NCBI GenBank assembly: GCA_043228905.1
Contig: JBHGNT010000010.1
Location: 6,944,001-7,008,000, forward strand
Source of the DNA: Azolla caroliniana
Taxonomy: Eukaryota > Polypodiophyta
DNA: 64,000 nucleotides
Direction: 5' to 3'
A program made the translations under genes and the position numbers. The notes under the pieces are model-generated. The model made no database searches and had not been told where the DNA came from. It was given only the letters and a program-made list of their open reading frames with translations. Below, piece by piece: positions 27,953 to 39,400 of this stretch (positions are counted from its first letter, which is position 1; the number at the start of each line of letters is the position of its first letter).

Positions 27953-29498
27953 TACTCCCCCTCTTTAAAACATTGCACTCTTGCAATGGAAAGTTAGGGA
28001 AGTTAGTTCTAAGAGTATTTTCGCGTTCCCATGTGGCATCTTTTATTGATTTATCCATCCATTTTATTTTAAATTCTCGGATTTCTTTAGTACGTAATTT
28101 TTTTGTTTTAACATCGAGAATTCTTTCTGGTACATGTGGTTTAGAAGATAATTCTTCAGAAGTAACCAGAGTTTCAGTCGTAACTGTATTGTCGCCAGAA
28201 CCTAGAAGTTCTTTTAGACGACTCACATGAAAGATTGGATGAATTCCGACACCATCGGGAAGAGCGAGACGATAGGCTGATGACCCAATTCGTTTGAGGA
28301 CTGTAAAAGGTCCACAAAACCGTGGGGCTAACTTAGCGCACTTACCCGTAGACAATGTCTTAGAATTGTGAGGTACACGTAAAAATACCTTCTGTCCAGG
28401 GTTGAATACACGAGGTTGCCTATGATGATCGGCATAAAAACGCGCTCTATCTTGAGCTGTTTTTATATTATCTCGTGCAATATGCAACATATCTTGCATA
28501 TCCCGAAGAAAGTTTTGCGTACTTCGCAACTCATCATGATGTATATTAACATCAATCGGGGCTCGTGGCTGAAAACCATACATCAACATAAAAGGACTAT
28601 ATCCCGTCGACGTATGCTTGGAGCTGTTATAAGCAAACTCCAAAATTGGGAGATAACGTTCCCATTTTGTTGGTTTTGCACCAACGTATGCTCGAAGCAT
28701 GTCCTCAATAATTTGATTTACTCGTTCTGTCTGTACATCGGATTGAGGATGATCCGTGGAGCTCATGCTCAACGTAGTTTCTAACTTCTTAAAGACTTGT
28801 GTCCAGAAGTCACTAGTAAACTTTGGATCTCGATCACTCACGATATCCATCGGTAACCCATAAAAACGAAACAATTCGTCAACAAATTGGTAAGCCAATT
28901 CAGGAGCTGTTACCGTGGTTTTAGTAGCAATAAATCTAGCCATTTTAGTTAGTCGATCAACGACAACCCAGATGGCATCATGACCTTTTTGGGTGCGAGG
29001 AAGGCTAACAATAAAATCCATGGATATACTTTCCCACTTATTATTGGGAATGTCCAAGGGATGTAAAAGTCCTGCGGCTTTAAGTCGCTCGGCTTTGTTA
29101 ACCTGACACTGGTGACATTTAGTCACATAGCTATGTATGTCAGGACGCATCTTAGGCCAATAAAATTGAGTGGAGATGAGAACGAGTGTACGATGTATTC
29201 TAGGGTGCCCTGCTGAGGGTGCATCATGGCATTCAAAAAGAATCCTCTTTTTGACCTCGGTTAAATCTGGAACACAAACCTTCCCATTACGGTAGAGCAA
29301 ACCGTTAGCAATGTCGAAGTATTCCTTCGAGGATGTGGTGGTGTCTGTTCCAGACTCAACTCTTGCCCAGTATTTTGCGAAATAACTGTCATCAGGATAC
29401 TTTCCTCGAAGGTGATCATAAAGATCTGATGATATTTCAGTGAAGCTAAGCGTGTTAACTTCACGGATGCGACTTAGTGCATCAGCGACAATGTTCAT
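27939..29498 (-). CDS. Chromovirus C integrase and chromodomain
   Basis: Continuation of pol after the TGA at 29553-29555. In order: the last RNase H linker (MNIVADALSR), the zinc-binding HHCC region (HPRIHRTL, then CHQCQVNK), the DDE core (SMDFIVSLPR, then IVSDRDPKFTSDFW with the second Asp, then HPQSDVQTERVNQ with the catalytic Glu) and a GPFTVLKRIG motif. The C-terminal chromodomain has PERILDVKTKKLR, IKWMD and ATWEREN; in chromoviruses this domain targets integration to marked chromatin. All key residues look intact. The upstream TGA would block normal translation of this part. Confidence 0.92.
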   Translation of the reverse strand: MNIVADALSRIREVNTLSFTEISSDLYDHLRGKYPDDSYFAKYWARVESGTDTTTSSKEYFDIANGLLYRNGKVCVPDLTEVKKRILFECHDAPSAGHPRIHRTLVLISTQFYWPKMRPDIHSYVTKCHQCQVNKAERLKAAGLLHPLDIPNNKWESISMDFIVSLPRTQKGHDAIWVVVDRLTKMARFIATKTTVTAPELAYQFVDELFRFYGLPMDIVSDRDPKFTSDFWTQVFKKLETTLSMSSTDHPQSDVQTERVNQIIEDMLRAYVGAKPTKWERYLPILEFAYNSSKHTSTGYSPFMLMYGFQPRAPIDVNIHHDELRSTQNFLRDMQDMLHIARDNIKTAQDRARFYADHHRQPRVFNPGQKVFLRVPHNSKTLSTGKCAKLAPRFCGPFTVLKRIGSSAYRLALPDGVGIHPIFHVSRLKELLGSGDNTVTTETLVTSEELSSKPHVPERILDVKTKKLRTKEIREFKIKWMDKSIKDATWERENTLRTNFPNFPLQECNVLKRGSMLRA

Positions 29499-29552
29499 GG
29501 AACCTTTACGATATCGTATGGAAAAATCAAAGTCCTGGATGAGATCAGCCCA

Positions 29553-31721
29553 TCATGCCTTACGACCTTTCAGGTCTTGTTGGTCACAAAAATATTTCAA
29601 GGACTCGTGGTCCGTAGTTACCACAAAGTGATTTCCATAAAGATAATGGCGCCATGTTTTGAGCGCATGTATAACTGCAAGTAATTCCTTTTCTTGAACG
29701 GTATACCGACATTGAGCAGAATCAAGTTTCTCACTCTCGAATGCTATTGGTTTACCATCTTGATACAAGACAGCACCTATAGCATAATCGCTTGCATCGG
29801 TTTCAACCTCAAAAGGTTTTGAAGGATCAGGTAAAAGAAGTGAAGGAGCCTTGCAAACTAGGTCCTTGAGTTCCTTAAATGCAAGGTCTAGTGTAGCATT
29901 CCACACAATAGGTTTTGTAGACTTACGTGTTTGACCTTTTAAAAGATCAGTAAACGGCGTCGTCAATTGGGAGTAATTACGAAGAGACTTTCGCAAAAAC
30001 CCCACAAAACCAAGGAATGATCGAACTTCTCGAATATTCTGAAGAGTGGGCCAAAGCTTGATTTTCTCAATGCGAGAAGGATCAATTTCAACTCCTCGTT
30101 CGGTTATGAGATGTCCTAGATAAGTAATTGATTTCTTGAAGAACTCACATTTTGAGATCTTCGCATAAAACTGTTTGTCACGCAATGTTTGTAAAACAAA
30201 GCGGACATGTCTAGCATGTTCTTGTAATGTACGGCTATAAACTAAAATATCATCCAAGAAAATAACGACAAATTTTCCAAGTTGTTCTCGGAAAATGTCA
30301 TTCATTTCTTGTTGAAAAGTAGCCGGAGCATTGGTCAAACCAAAAGGCATAACCAAAAACTCGTAATGGCCATAGCGCGTACGAAATGCCGTTTTAGGAA
30401 CATCGTCCTCACTTATTCGTATTTGATGGTAGCCAGTACGGAGATCAAGTTTCGTAAAATACCGAGCTCCCTGGAGACGGTCAATTAGATCGTCAGCCCG
30501 GGGCAATGGATACGAATTCTTGATCGTCACTTTATTCAAGCGTCGGTAATTAATACACATACGCCATGTGCCCTCTTTCTTTTTAACCAAGAGAACTGGT
30601 GCACCCCATGGAGATTTACTATAACGTATATAACCCATTCGTAAATAGTCCTTGAGTTGCTTAGATACCTCATCTTCTTCGGATCGACTTAAGCGATACG
30701 GAGGTATACTTATTGGTGCAACACCAGGTACAATATCTATACGATGGTCTATATTACGTTTAGGAGGTAACCCATCAGGTAGTTCACTTGGAAAAACATC
30801 ATGAAAATCATTTAAGATTTCATCAAGTTGTTGTTGTTCAAAATATGTTAATTGAATCGGGACATTATCGATATTGTAAACGTGAATGTCCGGATCAAGT
30901 ACACAATAAAATAACGTAGAACAAGACAACTCGGATATTGATGGACACGAGGAAACAATCGAGAGGGATTGTTTTTTTACACATTGAATAAAATGCGTAC
31001 AATCGTTCAGTACAAAAGAAATGGAATGACGAACCCAATCAATAAATAAAGAAGAGTTTTTATTATAAAACCAGGGATAACCCAGTATTACATCGGTGGT
31101 ACAAAGATTCATTACATGGAAGTCTACTTCCTCTATATAAGTATCAATAGAAATTCCTAATGAATGAATCGCCCCGTTGATGTATTGTACTCTTCCATCA
31201 GCCAAGTGCACCGTGTAGGTGTGATCACTTACAGTGGGTTGGATTCCCCATATCTGAACCAAACGATCATTCACAAAATTGTGTGAGCTTCCCGAATCAA
31301 ATAAAAACTGTACGGGAGATCCATTGATATACCCGTTTGCACGTAGTAAATCATTGGGACCCAATACATAGTGAGGGAAAGAACATTGACAATTACTTAA
31401 ATGATGTGTATAGACCTGAAGGACATTAGGAATCTGACCTTTATGGTCTACAGCATTAGCTTTGTTGTCGTGCTCTTTCCGTTGGAGCTTTCGACATTGA
31501 TCTTTTGTATGACCCTTCTTTTTGCAGAATACACAAAAAGGATGTTGTCGCTTACAATCGCGATCCAGGAATTCGTTGGGTGTCTTGCGTTTCCCAACAA
31601 ATTGCGACTGCTTAGTCCCGGGCGCTTCGTTGGGTTTGTTATGGTCATTCTTCGAAGTGCGTTGATAGCGAAGAACTATTTCAACGGCCTCTTCGAAGGA
31701 TTTTGGATCCTTATCGTGCAC
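29553..31721 (-). CDS. Chromovirus C zinc knuckle, protease, RT and RNase H
   Basis: 722 codons on minus between the two in-frame stops. Domains: CCHC zinc knuckle [14 protein letters not shown] (residues 63-76), aspartic protease with [12 protein letters not shown] (Asp142), RT with [32 protein letters not shown] and the catalytic FLDDILVYS, then RNase H with [16 protein letters not shown] and TDHESLKYF. It begins in the same frame as gag, directly after the TAG. The start at 31721 is only the first start-like codon (GTG) and probably not used by itself; this is part of one gag-pol polyprotein. Confidence 0.93.
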   Translation of the reverse strand: MHDKDPKSFEEAVEIVLRYQRTSKNDHNKPNEAPGTKQSQFVGKRKTPNEFLDRDCKRQHPFCVFCKKKGHTKDQCRKLQRKEHDNKANAVDHKGQIPNVLQVYTHHLSNCQCSFPHYVLGPNDLLRANGYINGSPVQFLFDSGSSHNFVNDRLVQIWGIQPTVSDHTYTVHLADGRVQYINGAIHSLGISIDTYIEEVDFHVMNLCTTDVILGYPWFYNKNSSLFIDWVRHSISFVLNDCTHFIQCVKKQSLSIVSSCPSISELSCSTLFYCVLDPDIHVYNIDNVPIQLTYFEQQQLDEILNDFHDVFPSELPDGLPPKRNIDHRIDIVPGVAPISIPPYRLSRSEEDEVSKQLKDYLRMGYIRYSKSPWGAPVLLVKKKEGTWRMCINYRRLNKVTIKNSYPLPRADDLIDRLQGARYFTKLDLRTGYHQIRISEDDVPKTAFRTRYGHYEFLVMPFGLTNAPATFQQEMNDIFREQLGKFVVIFLDDILVYSRTLQEHARHVRFVLQTLRDKQFYAKISKCEFFKKSITYLGHLITERGVEIDPSRIEKIKLWPTLQNIREVRSFLGFVGFLRKSLRNYSQLTTPFTDLLKGQTRKSTKPIVWNATLDLAFKELKDLVCKAPSLLLPDPSKPFEVETDASDYAIGAVLYQDGKPIAFESEKLDSAQCRYTVQEKELLAVIHALKTWRHYLYGNHFVVTTDHESLKYFCDQQDLKGRKA

Positions 31722-31724
31722 TAT

Positions 31725-32372
31725 CTAGTGATAGTCCGAATTGGGGATGCCATTGACAAAACAAGCTATCAACCAATTGTCCCCTTCTAGACCCGATTTT
31801 TGGATTTGGGTTCTAGCATGGTGAACATAGTCTTCTAGCGAGGAAAATTTCCTGCTAGAGAGGTTCATTAAAGCTTGTGCTGCCTCGGTTCGAGAGGGAG
31901 GTTGCAGAAATTGGCCCTTAAAAACCGTGACAAAATCTGTCCAGGTATCGGGCAATTTCCCCATAGTACGGAGGCCACGCCACCAGGCGGCGGCCTTACC
32001 CCCGAGTTCTCGGCCGACATATGCAATCTTCGTACTATCTGGCGTGGGATAGAGCTCAAAATGAGACTCCCATCGTCCCAGCCATGTGCAGATTGCTTCT
32101 TCGGTTCTTTCCTTTTTGTCTCCCGTAAATGGCTTAACGACAAATGATGGTTCACCTTGTCGCTCATCAGGTCTATTAGTCTCACGTTGTAGACTAATGA
32201 CACGTGCCTCAAGAGCACTCTGAGATTGCCGAAGTTCGGTCATCTGTTGAGCGGTGAAACTAAGGTATTGGGTTATTTGTGCCAAATACATCTCAGTGGA
32301 CATTTGTCCAGGAGGATTCCCTTGAGTTCCTTCCGCTTGAGCGGATGACATCGGGTCGTTAATTTGAGCCAT
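31725..32372 (-). CDS. Chromovirus C gag, N-terminal part
   Basis: 215 codons from ATG 32372 to TAG 31725-31727. It holds the capsid region of Ty3/gypsy gag: FTGDKKERTEEAICTWLGRW, then GKAAAWWRGL and the DFVTVFKGQF block followed by RTEAAQALMNL. The TAG follows NSDYH and interrupts the capsid before its zinc knuckle, so it is more likely a disabling mutation than a gag/pol recoding site. Confidence 0.92.
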   Translation of the reverse strand: MAQINDPMSSAQAEGTQGNPPGQMSTEMYLAQITQYLSFTAQQMTELRQSQSALEARVISLQRETNRPDERQGEPSFVVKPFTGDKKERTEEAICTWLGRWESHFELYPTPDSTKIAYVGRELGGKAAAWWRGLRTMGKLPDTWTDFVTVFKGQFLQPPSRTEAAQALMNLSSRKFSSLEDYVHHARTQIQKSGLEGDNWLIACFVNGIPNSDYH

Positions 32373-34047
32373 TAAAGATTATTTCTGGAAAAGAAATAGG
32401 ATAAGGTCAGAGATATAGTCATAACATCTTGTCGTGATGTAAACATATCATGGGCGAGCATTAATCGATATCATTATCTCACGTCAATACCCCTCTAGAC
32501 GTATGAGATGAGGTTCAAGATCAGGTTACTATGGTAACACAAAGGTGTTTTAAAAACCATGGGGGTGACAAATAAATGTCTTTCCCTGATCTCTATATCG
32601 ATTTTTTCATGGTGGCTCCCCGAGGCTCAACCATGTATGTTCGCGTCATGAATAGTTTATACACGAAAAAAATGTTAACAATAAACTATGTTTCGGTGCC
32701 CACATAAGTGGTTTCGGCTCTTTAAGTCCTATTACGAGGACCCCGAGGTGCACTTAGACCTTAAGTCTAAACATGTGTTATAGTCATATGTATCAAGGAT
32801 GTTGTATGGTCTTGGTCATATTTGAACTCGAGACCTCGAGAACAAATACATTAAACACTTGAGCCAACCAAGTAAGTTGCTCTTCTCGAATATTTAATGT
32901 TTGATGCGTATAAGAGATATGCGAGGCAATCGAGCATATACGTTTTTTTAAAAGAACATATATGTCAATGGTCCTTATTTCGCCCTCATTTACCAAAACT
33001 ATGTTGGTACGTTACCTAACCTCAAGTCTCGTAATTACGATGGCATACGCCAAAGTGCAACCTAATGGTCAAGCCAAATGAGCCCTTGTTTCGTAGTAGG
33101 CTCACGTGGGCCATCACATGGTCACGTCATTACGAATGCCTCTCGTAAGAACGAGCTCATGGTGGCATCGTATCCATGTAACGAGGGAGGGATGTTGGAT
33201 ACGTGCGTCATTGGAGCGACCTCACTTGAAGTGGGTCAAGCCCTACGTACTCAACATCATTTTGGCTATTCGCGTTTCTTTACGTAACGAAATCGAGGTC
33301 GTCAATGGGGTTATCAACAATAAAAAAATGTTGAAAAAGGGATGGTGACAACGCCATTCTCACAAAAATGTGAGGACGGCCACCAACATCCTTTTCCCGA
33401 CAAGGACAACTTTCGATATAATCACGTAATAACGAATATACACATATGTTTACTTATCACATATATACGATCAAATACATATATATGTGACCACATATGC
33501 CTATATTAAACATATCGTTATATTAAATAGCCACAAATGATGTGATCGAGATACGTAATCGAGGTATATACCTCTACGCACACGAAACATCCACAAATAA
33601 GAGATCATCGTAATACGCAATGGAGGTATTGACCTCTTACGCATACGAGACCAAACGCATATCGTTTACAACAAATCAAGGTATTAAACTCATACGCAAA
33701 CGTAACATATGTTCGTGATCGTAATACGTAATTGAGGTATTAACCTCGTACGCATACGACACTCATCACATATTATTAATATGTCAAACGAGGTATTGAC
33801 CTCGTGCACATATGTAAACGTTTTAGATAATCAATTAAAGACCACTACAACATCATTGACTTAATGAAAAAAAATTACATATAAACTAAACACATGATTA
33901 GATGGGAGAAGAGAGAATAGAAAGAAAAATTATGGAAAGAGTTACCGAAGTTCTTTGTTGATCGTTGTCTGGATCAAGGCCAACCGCACAACGATCGATC
34001 AGCATCAATCAAAAGATAAATGAAAAACAAAGAAACATTAGTACAAA
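32373..34047 (-). other. Untranslated leader of chromovirus C
   Basis: About 1.7 kb between PBS and gag ATG, unusually long. No ORF of note. It includes the palindromic repeat array 33561-33815 and, at 32821-32869, RNA polymerase III box-like motifs on minus. Several short upstream ATGs exist. Confidence 0.7.
33561..33815. repeat. Five palindromic repeats spaced about 56-62 bp in the chromovirus leader
   Basis: The motif GAGGTATNNACCTC followed by a TACGCATACG-like box occurs at 33561, 33623, about 33679, 33734 and 33790. Each GAGGT...ACCTC is a short inverted repeat; the third copy is degenerate. The even spacing suggests a tandem origin with drift. Confidence 0.8.
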
Positions 34048-34049
34048 AA

Positions 34050-34060
34050 TCTGATACCAA
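34050..34060 (-). other. Primer binding site, initiator tRNA-Met type
   Basis: Directly after the 5' LTR on minus, TTGGTATCAGA matches the usual plant TGGTATCAGA primer site complementary to the tRNA-iMet 3' end; the match ends after about 10 nt. Confidence 0.85.
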
Positions 34061-34061
34061 A

Positions 34062-34516
34062 TATTATAGATCTTGGTACTAACATAAGCTTAAGATAAGG
34101 ATAATGAAAAGATAGATAGAAAGGAGAAAGAGAAAGAAGGGTGCCGATCCACCCGACCACCCCCGAGCGAAGGGATCGAGACGGACTCGAGCCTCGATCG
34201 GCGTCCCATACCACCGCCGTGGCGTCGAGTCGTACCTGGTGCTGGCGCGCTCGCTACAAGAGTTGACCCACCACACGAGCAGAGTCTCGATGTAGTCAAA
34301 AGATGATCAAATGAGGGTAGCTAGGCCTCTTATTTATAGCGAAACCCAAGGCCCCCAGGCAAGTTCACACTTGACCTAATGGGTTGTCTCAATCCCGAGG
34401 ATTAAAAGTAATCCTCCCCTTCTTTACACTCTCATTTAACCCTCACACTTATCCACGTGTATAGAATACTACGGTAAATTCTTACCACGGGATATTATAT
34501 GGTCATGCCCGTAACA
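34062..34516 (-). repeat. 5' LTR of chromovirus C
   Basis: 455 bp, the same as 27498-27952 as far as I can read. On minus, TCGCTATAAATAAGAGG near 34335-34341 looks like a TATA box. Followed on the plus side by ATAGT (34517-34521). Confidence 0.95.
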
Positions 34517-34521
34517 ATAGT

Positions 34522-36265
34522 TCTGTAGCCATCTTAGCCTGTTTTTGGGCTATTTTTATCTTTCGGGCCATGTCTTTGGCTGCCCGCGTAGTGCGATCCA
34601 GGTCCCGATATGCCTCGATAAGGGCTGTGTTCAACTCGGGGACTTCCATGAGGAGAGCGGCCTGTTTTGCCTGCTTCTTCCTCCCGATTTTTTGTAAAGC
34701 CCTGTCCTCCTGGGGCTCAATTTCACCTATTAGCACGCGTTGAATCATTTTTGTTTCGGTGTGCTCCTCCGCCATTCGAGCGGCTGCCGCGACTTGGGCT
34801 CTAGCGAGGAAGTCGACCAACTCGAATGACATACCGAGGCGTAGGAGCGCACTAAATTCGTAAGCCTCCGCGGGGAGGTCCTTATACCCGAGGACTTCAT
34901 CCTCCGAGATCTGCGTTGTCTGCCCATGCTCGATCGTTCCCTGGTTCAGCGATGCCTCCTCAGGGGTGATGGCCAGGTTGCTCTGTTTGACCACTAAGGC
35001 TTGCTCCTGTTGTGGCTCTGTCTGTTCTTCCAAGGACTCGCGGTTGAGTCGTCTTCTCTTGCTTGGCTGTGTTTGGGGTTCCGAGGCCGGTAGTGTCGTT
35101 TCCTCCGCCTGCTTCCTTTTCTGGGGTCGTGGTGGTGCAGCCTGCTGTGTGTTGGGCGTGGGCTAGGTTCTGGGGACGTTACCGAGGGGCGCGACGTTGG
35201 CTGTCGAATGGTGACGTCATCGGCCGTGTTGTCTTCCGCGGCTACCTCCTCCTCCCATTCTTGGCAGGTCTCGGAAACTACCCTTTTTTGTTGGGGTTGG
35301 GCGGGTGGTGGTGCAGATGCGGTTTTTTGGTTGGCGGCAGGGGGTGAAGGTGATGTGGGCTCCTCCCATGGTTCGTGGCTGATGGCCACGAATTTCTCTC
35401 TCTGCCTTCATGGTGGTGGTGGGGACGTGAGTGTGCGAGGGGAAGGAAGCGAAGAGGGTGGGTATAGAACCATCAAAAAGTGGGTAAGAACAGACAACAT
35501 CTTCTTACCGGACTGAAATGAAGCTAAGGCGGCGCGGAGTCCCTCGCCTGTGATGATTCCCCAATCCATTCTGTTTCCTTCATACGCGCTGATGATGATG
35601 GCTGCCTTGTTCTGCGGCATGCTCGTTGGGTTCGTATGCATGAACGCATACTCCATTAATATAGGAGCAATCTCCCCGAAAGCTTTGTTTGGACCGCCAT
35701 ACGTGCGATATGCCTTCCCTGAGGCTGAGTACTCACCGAAGTACGCCTTCATCTTTGATGCCGGGGGTATGTCGACCTCATGGTCCCCTCCCCGTTGCAG
35801 GTCCAAAACAGCCCGAAGCACGTTATTGGTGATAGCTTCGGGACTTATACGTTTAGCCACAGTTTGGGCATCTGGGTGCACGGGGGCATCGATGATCTTC
35901 AGGTAACCGCCCATTCCTCATTCCTGGAGCCAGGCGCGGGTTTCTGTTGAGGCGGTAAGAGGCATGGTGGAGATGGAGATGGGGTTTGACTGTGTGGAAG
36001 CGTGAAGCAAAGTGATGAGATGAGGGCGAGCCACAGGAGGAACAGCAGGAAGGGGAAGTCCAACAGAGGGGTTATGAGAGTGAAAGAGGGCTTGAGAGCA
36101 AGAGCGCTTAGCATGATGAGGGCGAGACAGGGTTTCTGAGCTTGAGAGCGATGGAGATGGGGAGCGATAATGGTCTGTGCTGCGTTTTGGAAACGGTTTT
36201 AGTAACTTACTCCTAGGGTTTTGTGCCTGAAGCGAATCCTGAAGATTCTGAGTCGTGGGTGCCAT
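34522..36265 (-). pseudogene. Extra ORF of element G, N-terminal part
   Basis: Unrecognised protein, interrupted by the chromovirus at its left end. On minus: ATG at 36265, then a Ser/Pro-rich start; TGA at 35918-35920 in WLQE-stop-GMGGYLK; then a possibly folded region (35914-35510: RISPEAITNNVLRAVLDL, AYRTYGGPNKAFGEIAP, DWGIITGEGLRAAL). A GTAAG donor-like site at 35508 and a CT-rich stretch suggest a small intron to about 35395, or a frameshift. A Pro-rich region follows (EEPTSPSPPAANQK), then another shift near 35160, basic KRKQ and SKRRR motifs (nuclear-signal like), and a helical region (EDEVLGYKDLPAEAYEFSAL) running into the coiled coil. The first segment could be a distant plant retrotransposon-associated domain; I could not identify it. 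Confidence 0.6.
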
Positions 36266-36478
36266 AATAAGTGACTAGCACCACGTGTCCTAAAGGTGAG
36301 TGGGGTGCTTCTAGTGCTTTGCATGTGCTTAAATAGGTACTAACTGAGTGGTGGCGAGGGGTGCTCCTAAAATTGTGGGTGCCTAGGTGGGTGGTGTAGG
36401 TGTAGCTAATCAGTGGTTAAACTATGGTTAATCCTACCTACTACTACTTTTATTAATTTCAAGAAGGTGGGTGAGTCC

Positions 36479-39400
36479 TTATTCAGGGGGACACGTGGCG
36501 TCCTCCGTGGTGATCTCCCGAGTCTTGTTTGTGCCGTGTGGCTCGGTAAACGGGTTGGGTGGTGTAGTCCCTCGATATGGTCGAAGTCGAAAACCATTGG
36601 CCCAGCTTTTGACCGTGTCGCCGGCGAGTGTGCCGAGCTGGAACGTCCCGTTGAACTCGTCGATAATCTAGAATGGACCGGTCCACCGAAATCTTAATTT
36701 TCCCGGCATTGACCCGAGTCGTGTTTGGAAAAGAAGAACTGGTTTGCCGATGGTGAGCTCCTTCTCCAACCCATGTCGATGTCGATCCACGAAAGCCTTG
36801 CGTTGCCGTTGGCGTTGTTCGAGCTGGGCCATACTCTCTATCCTATCTTCCCCGAGTTCGAGGAGTTGTTCCAGCCGGTATTGCTCGGATTCGGCCTCGG
36901 GAAGCCGTGCTTTGACTTGAACTCGGAGGCTCGGGACTTGGAACTCGACGGGCATTACGGCTTCTAACCCGAACGCCATTCGAAAGGGGGTCGATTGGAT
37001 GCTTGTTTTGAAAGTCATACGATACGCCCACAACGCACTCTGGAGTTTGTCATCCCAATCGGTCCTGTTTTCATTGACGATCTTCTTCAGTATGGTTTGG
37101 AGGATTTTATTGGTCGATTCTGCCAAGCCGTTCGCCTGCGGGTAGTATGGTGTGCTTTTCTTGTGCACCACGCGTAGTGGTGTGTAAGCTCACGTATTAT
37201 ATGATTGATGAAGTGCCCACCTTGGTCACTAACAAGCTCGATTGGACATCTGTAACGGCACCAGAGGTGCTCGTACACAAATTTAGTCGTGGATGCCGCC
37301 GTGTTATCCCGGAGTGCCTTAGCCTCGACCCATTTGGTGCAGTAATCCGTGGCAACGATAATATACCTATTCCCTGTTCGGGCCGCGGGTGGTTTGAAAG
37401 GGCCTACAAAATCCAAACCCCATTTTTGAAATGGGTCCAACGGAAGAATCAGCTGGTGTGGCATCCGTGACTGTTCCATTGGTTGCTCCAGACGTTGGCA
37501 CAAATCGCATTGCCGGCAAAACTCGTGAGCGTCTTTCTTCGTTGTCGGCCACCATAATCCACTTTGCCAAACTTTCCTTGCCATGGAATCCCCAGCGTAG
37601 TGTCCCCCAGCTACTCCCTGGTGGGCTTCTTGAAGAACGGCGTTCTTCTCGAATTGCCAAATCGCTCGGCGCCATATGCCGTCCGAGCCTTTGTGGTAGA
37701 GAATGTCCGAGACGAGGCAAAAATTCCGGCTACGCACTGCTAGGCGTTTTCTCGTGTACACCGGTAGTGAGAAAATGGGTCATCTCCGTGATCCATTCAT
37801 CTCCGTTATCGTCTGGTACCGTGGTCAAGTAAAATAGGCTAGTGTCTGGTAGCTCGTCGTACGTTGTTTTCGTCGGTTCTCCTGACTCAAGATGGCTCAA
37901 GTAGTCGGCGACGGCATGTTGTACCCCGGGTCGATGCTGAATCTGAAAATCAAACTCTTGTAGTAGGAGCATCCACCGAGCCAACCGTCCGGTGAGGGCT
38001 TGTTTATTGACCAAATAAAGAAGGGCCGAGTGATCCACGTGAAAGGTAAATTTTCGGCCCAAGAGGTAATGCTGAAATTTATTGATGCTATAAATCATAC
38101 CGAGGGTCTCCCGCTCGGTGGTGGAGTAATTCTTTTCCACAGTCGAGAGCCGTCGGCTGGCGTAGTACACGGGCCTATACCAATTCGGGGGTGCGCATTG
38201 CATCAGGGCACTTCCGATGGCGATGTCCGAAGCATCTACGAAGACATGAAACGGTTCGGACCAAACCGGAGACTAGACCACCGGGGCATGTGACAACATT
38301 CGTTTCAGGGTCTGATAGGCCGTGTCCTCGGCTAACGTCCATTGGAAAGGAAGGTGATGGACTGCCGCGTGTAAGGGTGTCGCGAAATCGGCCAGGTGTC
38401 GTATCATTCGGCTGTGCCACCGTATCTGTCCCAAAAAACGGCTTAGTGCCTTAGCGTTCGAGGGTGCGGTGGCATTCAGGATTGCCTTTACTTTATCTGG
38501 GTCCATAGTGATGCCTTCTTGACTGACAATGTGGCCGAGAAGGTTGTCGTTGGTGATTAAGAACGCGCATTTCGCCGGGTTTAAACTCAATCGAGCTTGG
38601 CGACATCGGTCCAGGCAGAGTCGTAACTGGGTCATGTGTTCCCGTCGATGGCCATACACGGCGAAATCGTTTAGAAAGACTTGCATGAACGCCGGGATGT
38701 AGTCATGAAAGATTTCGGTGATGATGCGCTGGAACGTAGCCGGCGCCGTTTTTAGACCGAACATCATAACTTCTGCTACAAAAACACCCCATTCCGTGAC
38801 GAAAGCGGTTTTCTCCTGATCCTCCGGGTGCATTCTTATCTGGTTATAGCCGCTGAACCCGTCGGGGAAACTGTAGCATTCGTGGCCGGCTACCGTGTCG
38901 AGGACCCTATCCGTGAATGGGAGAGGGAAACCGTCGGTGACTGTTGCCGCGTTAAGCTTCCGATAGTCGATGCAGACACGGATTTTTCCGTTCTTCTTTG
39001 GGACCACTACGATTGGGCTCAACCATGTAGCCCGTTTAACAGGGCGAATGAAGCCCACTCGGAGTAGTTTGTCAATTTCCTCTTTGACTTTAGCGGCATA
39101 GTTGGGGTTCATCCTGTAGCGCCTCTGCTGAACCGGCCGAGTGTCGGGTAAGATGTGAATTTGATGTTGGTAGTATTGAGGATCCAGCCCCTTCATATCG
39201 GTGTAAGACCAAGCGAAAACATCCTGGTAGTCGGTGAGTAATTTTATGAGGCATGCCCGTTCGCCGGTTGGTAGATTATTGGCAATTTGTACCGTACGGG
39301 GATTCTCGTCCGAACCGAGGTTTATTGTTTCCAGGGTTGATGCTTTCACTCGTTGTGAAATGGCGAGTTCGTGTTCGAAAGCCTCCCGAGCATGACGTAG

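Larger units (their letters stand above)
27498..34516 (-). mobile_element. Full-length chromovirus (Ty3/gypsy) element C, 7,019 bp
   Basis: Complete LTR retrotransposon on minus: 5' LTR 34062-34516, PBS, a long leader, gag-pol 32372-27939, PPT and 3' LTR 27498-27952, flanked by ATAGT on both sides. The two 455-bp LTRs read the same throughout (including identical short ORFs), so insertion is very recent. The gag-pol frame is continuous for 1,478 codons except for two in-frame stops: TAG at 31725-31727 and TGA at 29553-29555. A C-terminal chromodomain places it among plant chromoviruses. It splits the extra ORF of element G. Confidence 0.97.

Noticed and set aside
33420-33815. CRISPR-like spaced palindromes
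   Set aside because: Plant retrotransposon leader; repeats are degenerate and the spacers are related to each other, so this is not a CRISPR array.
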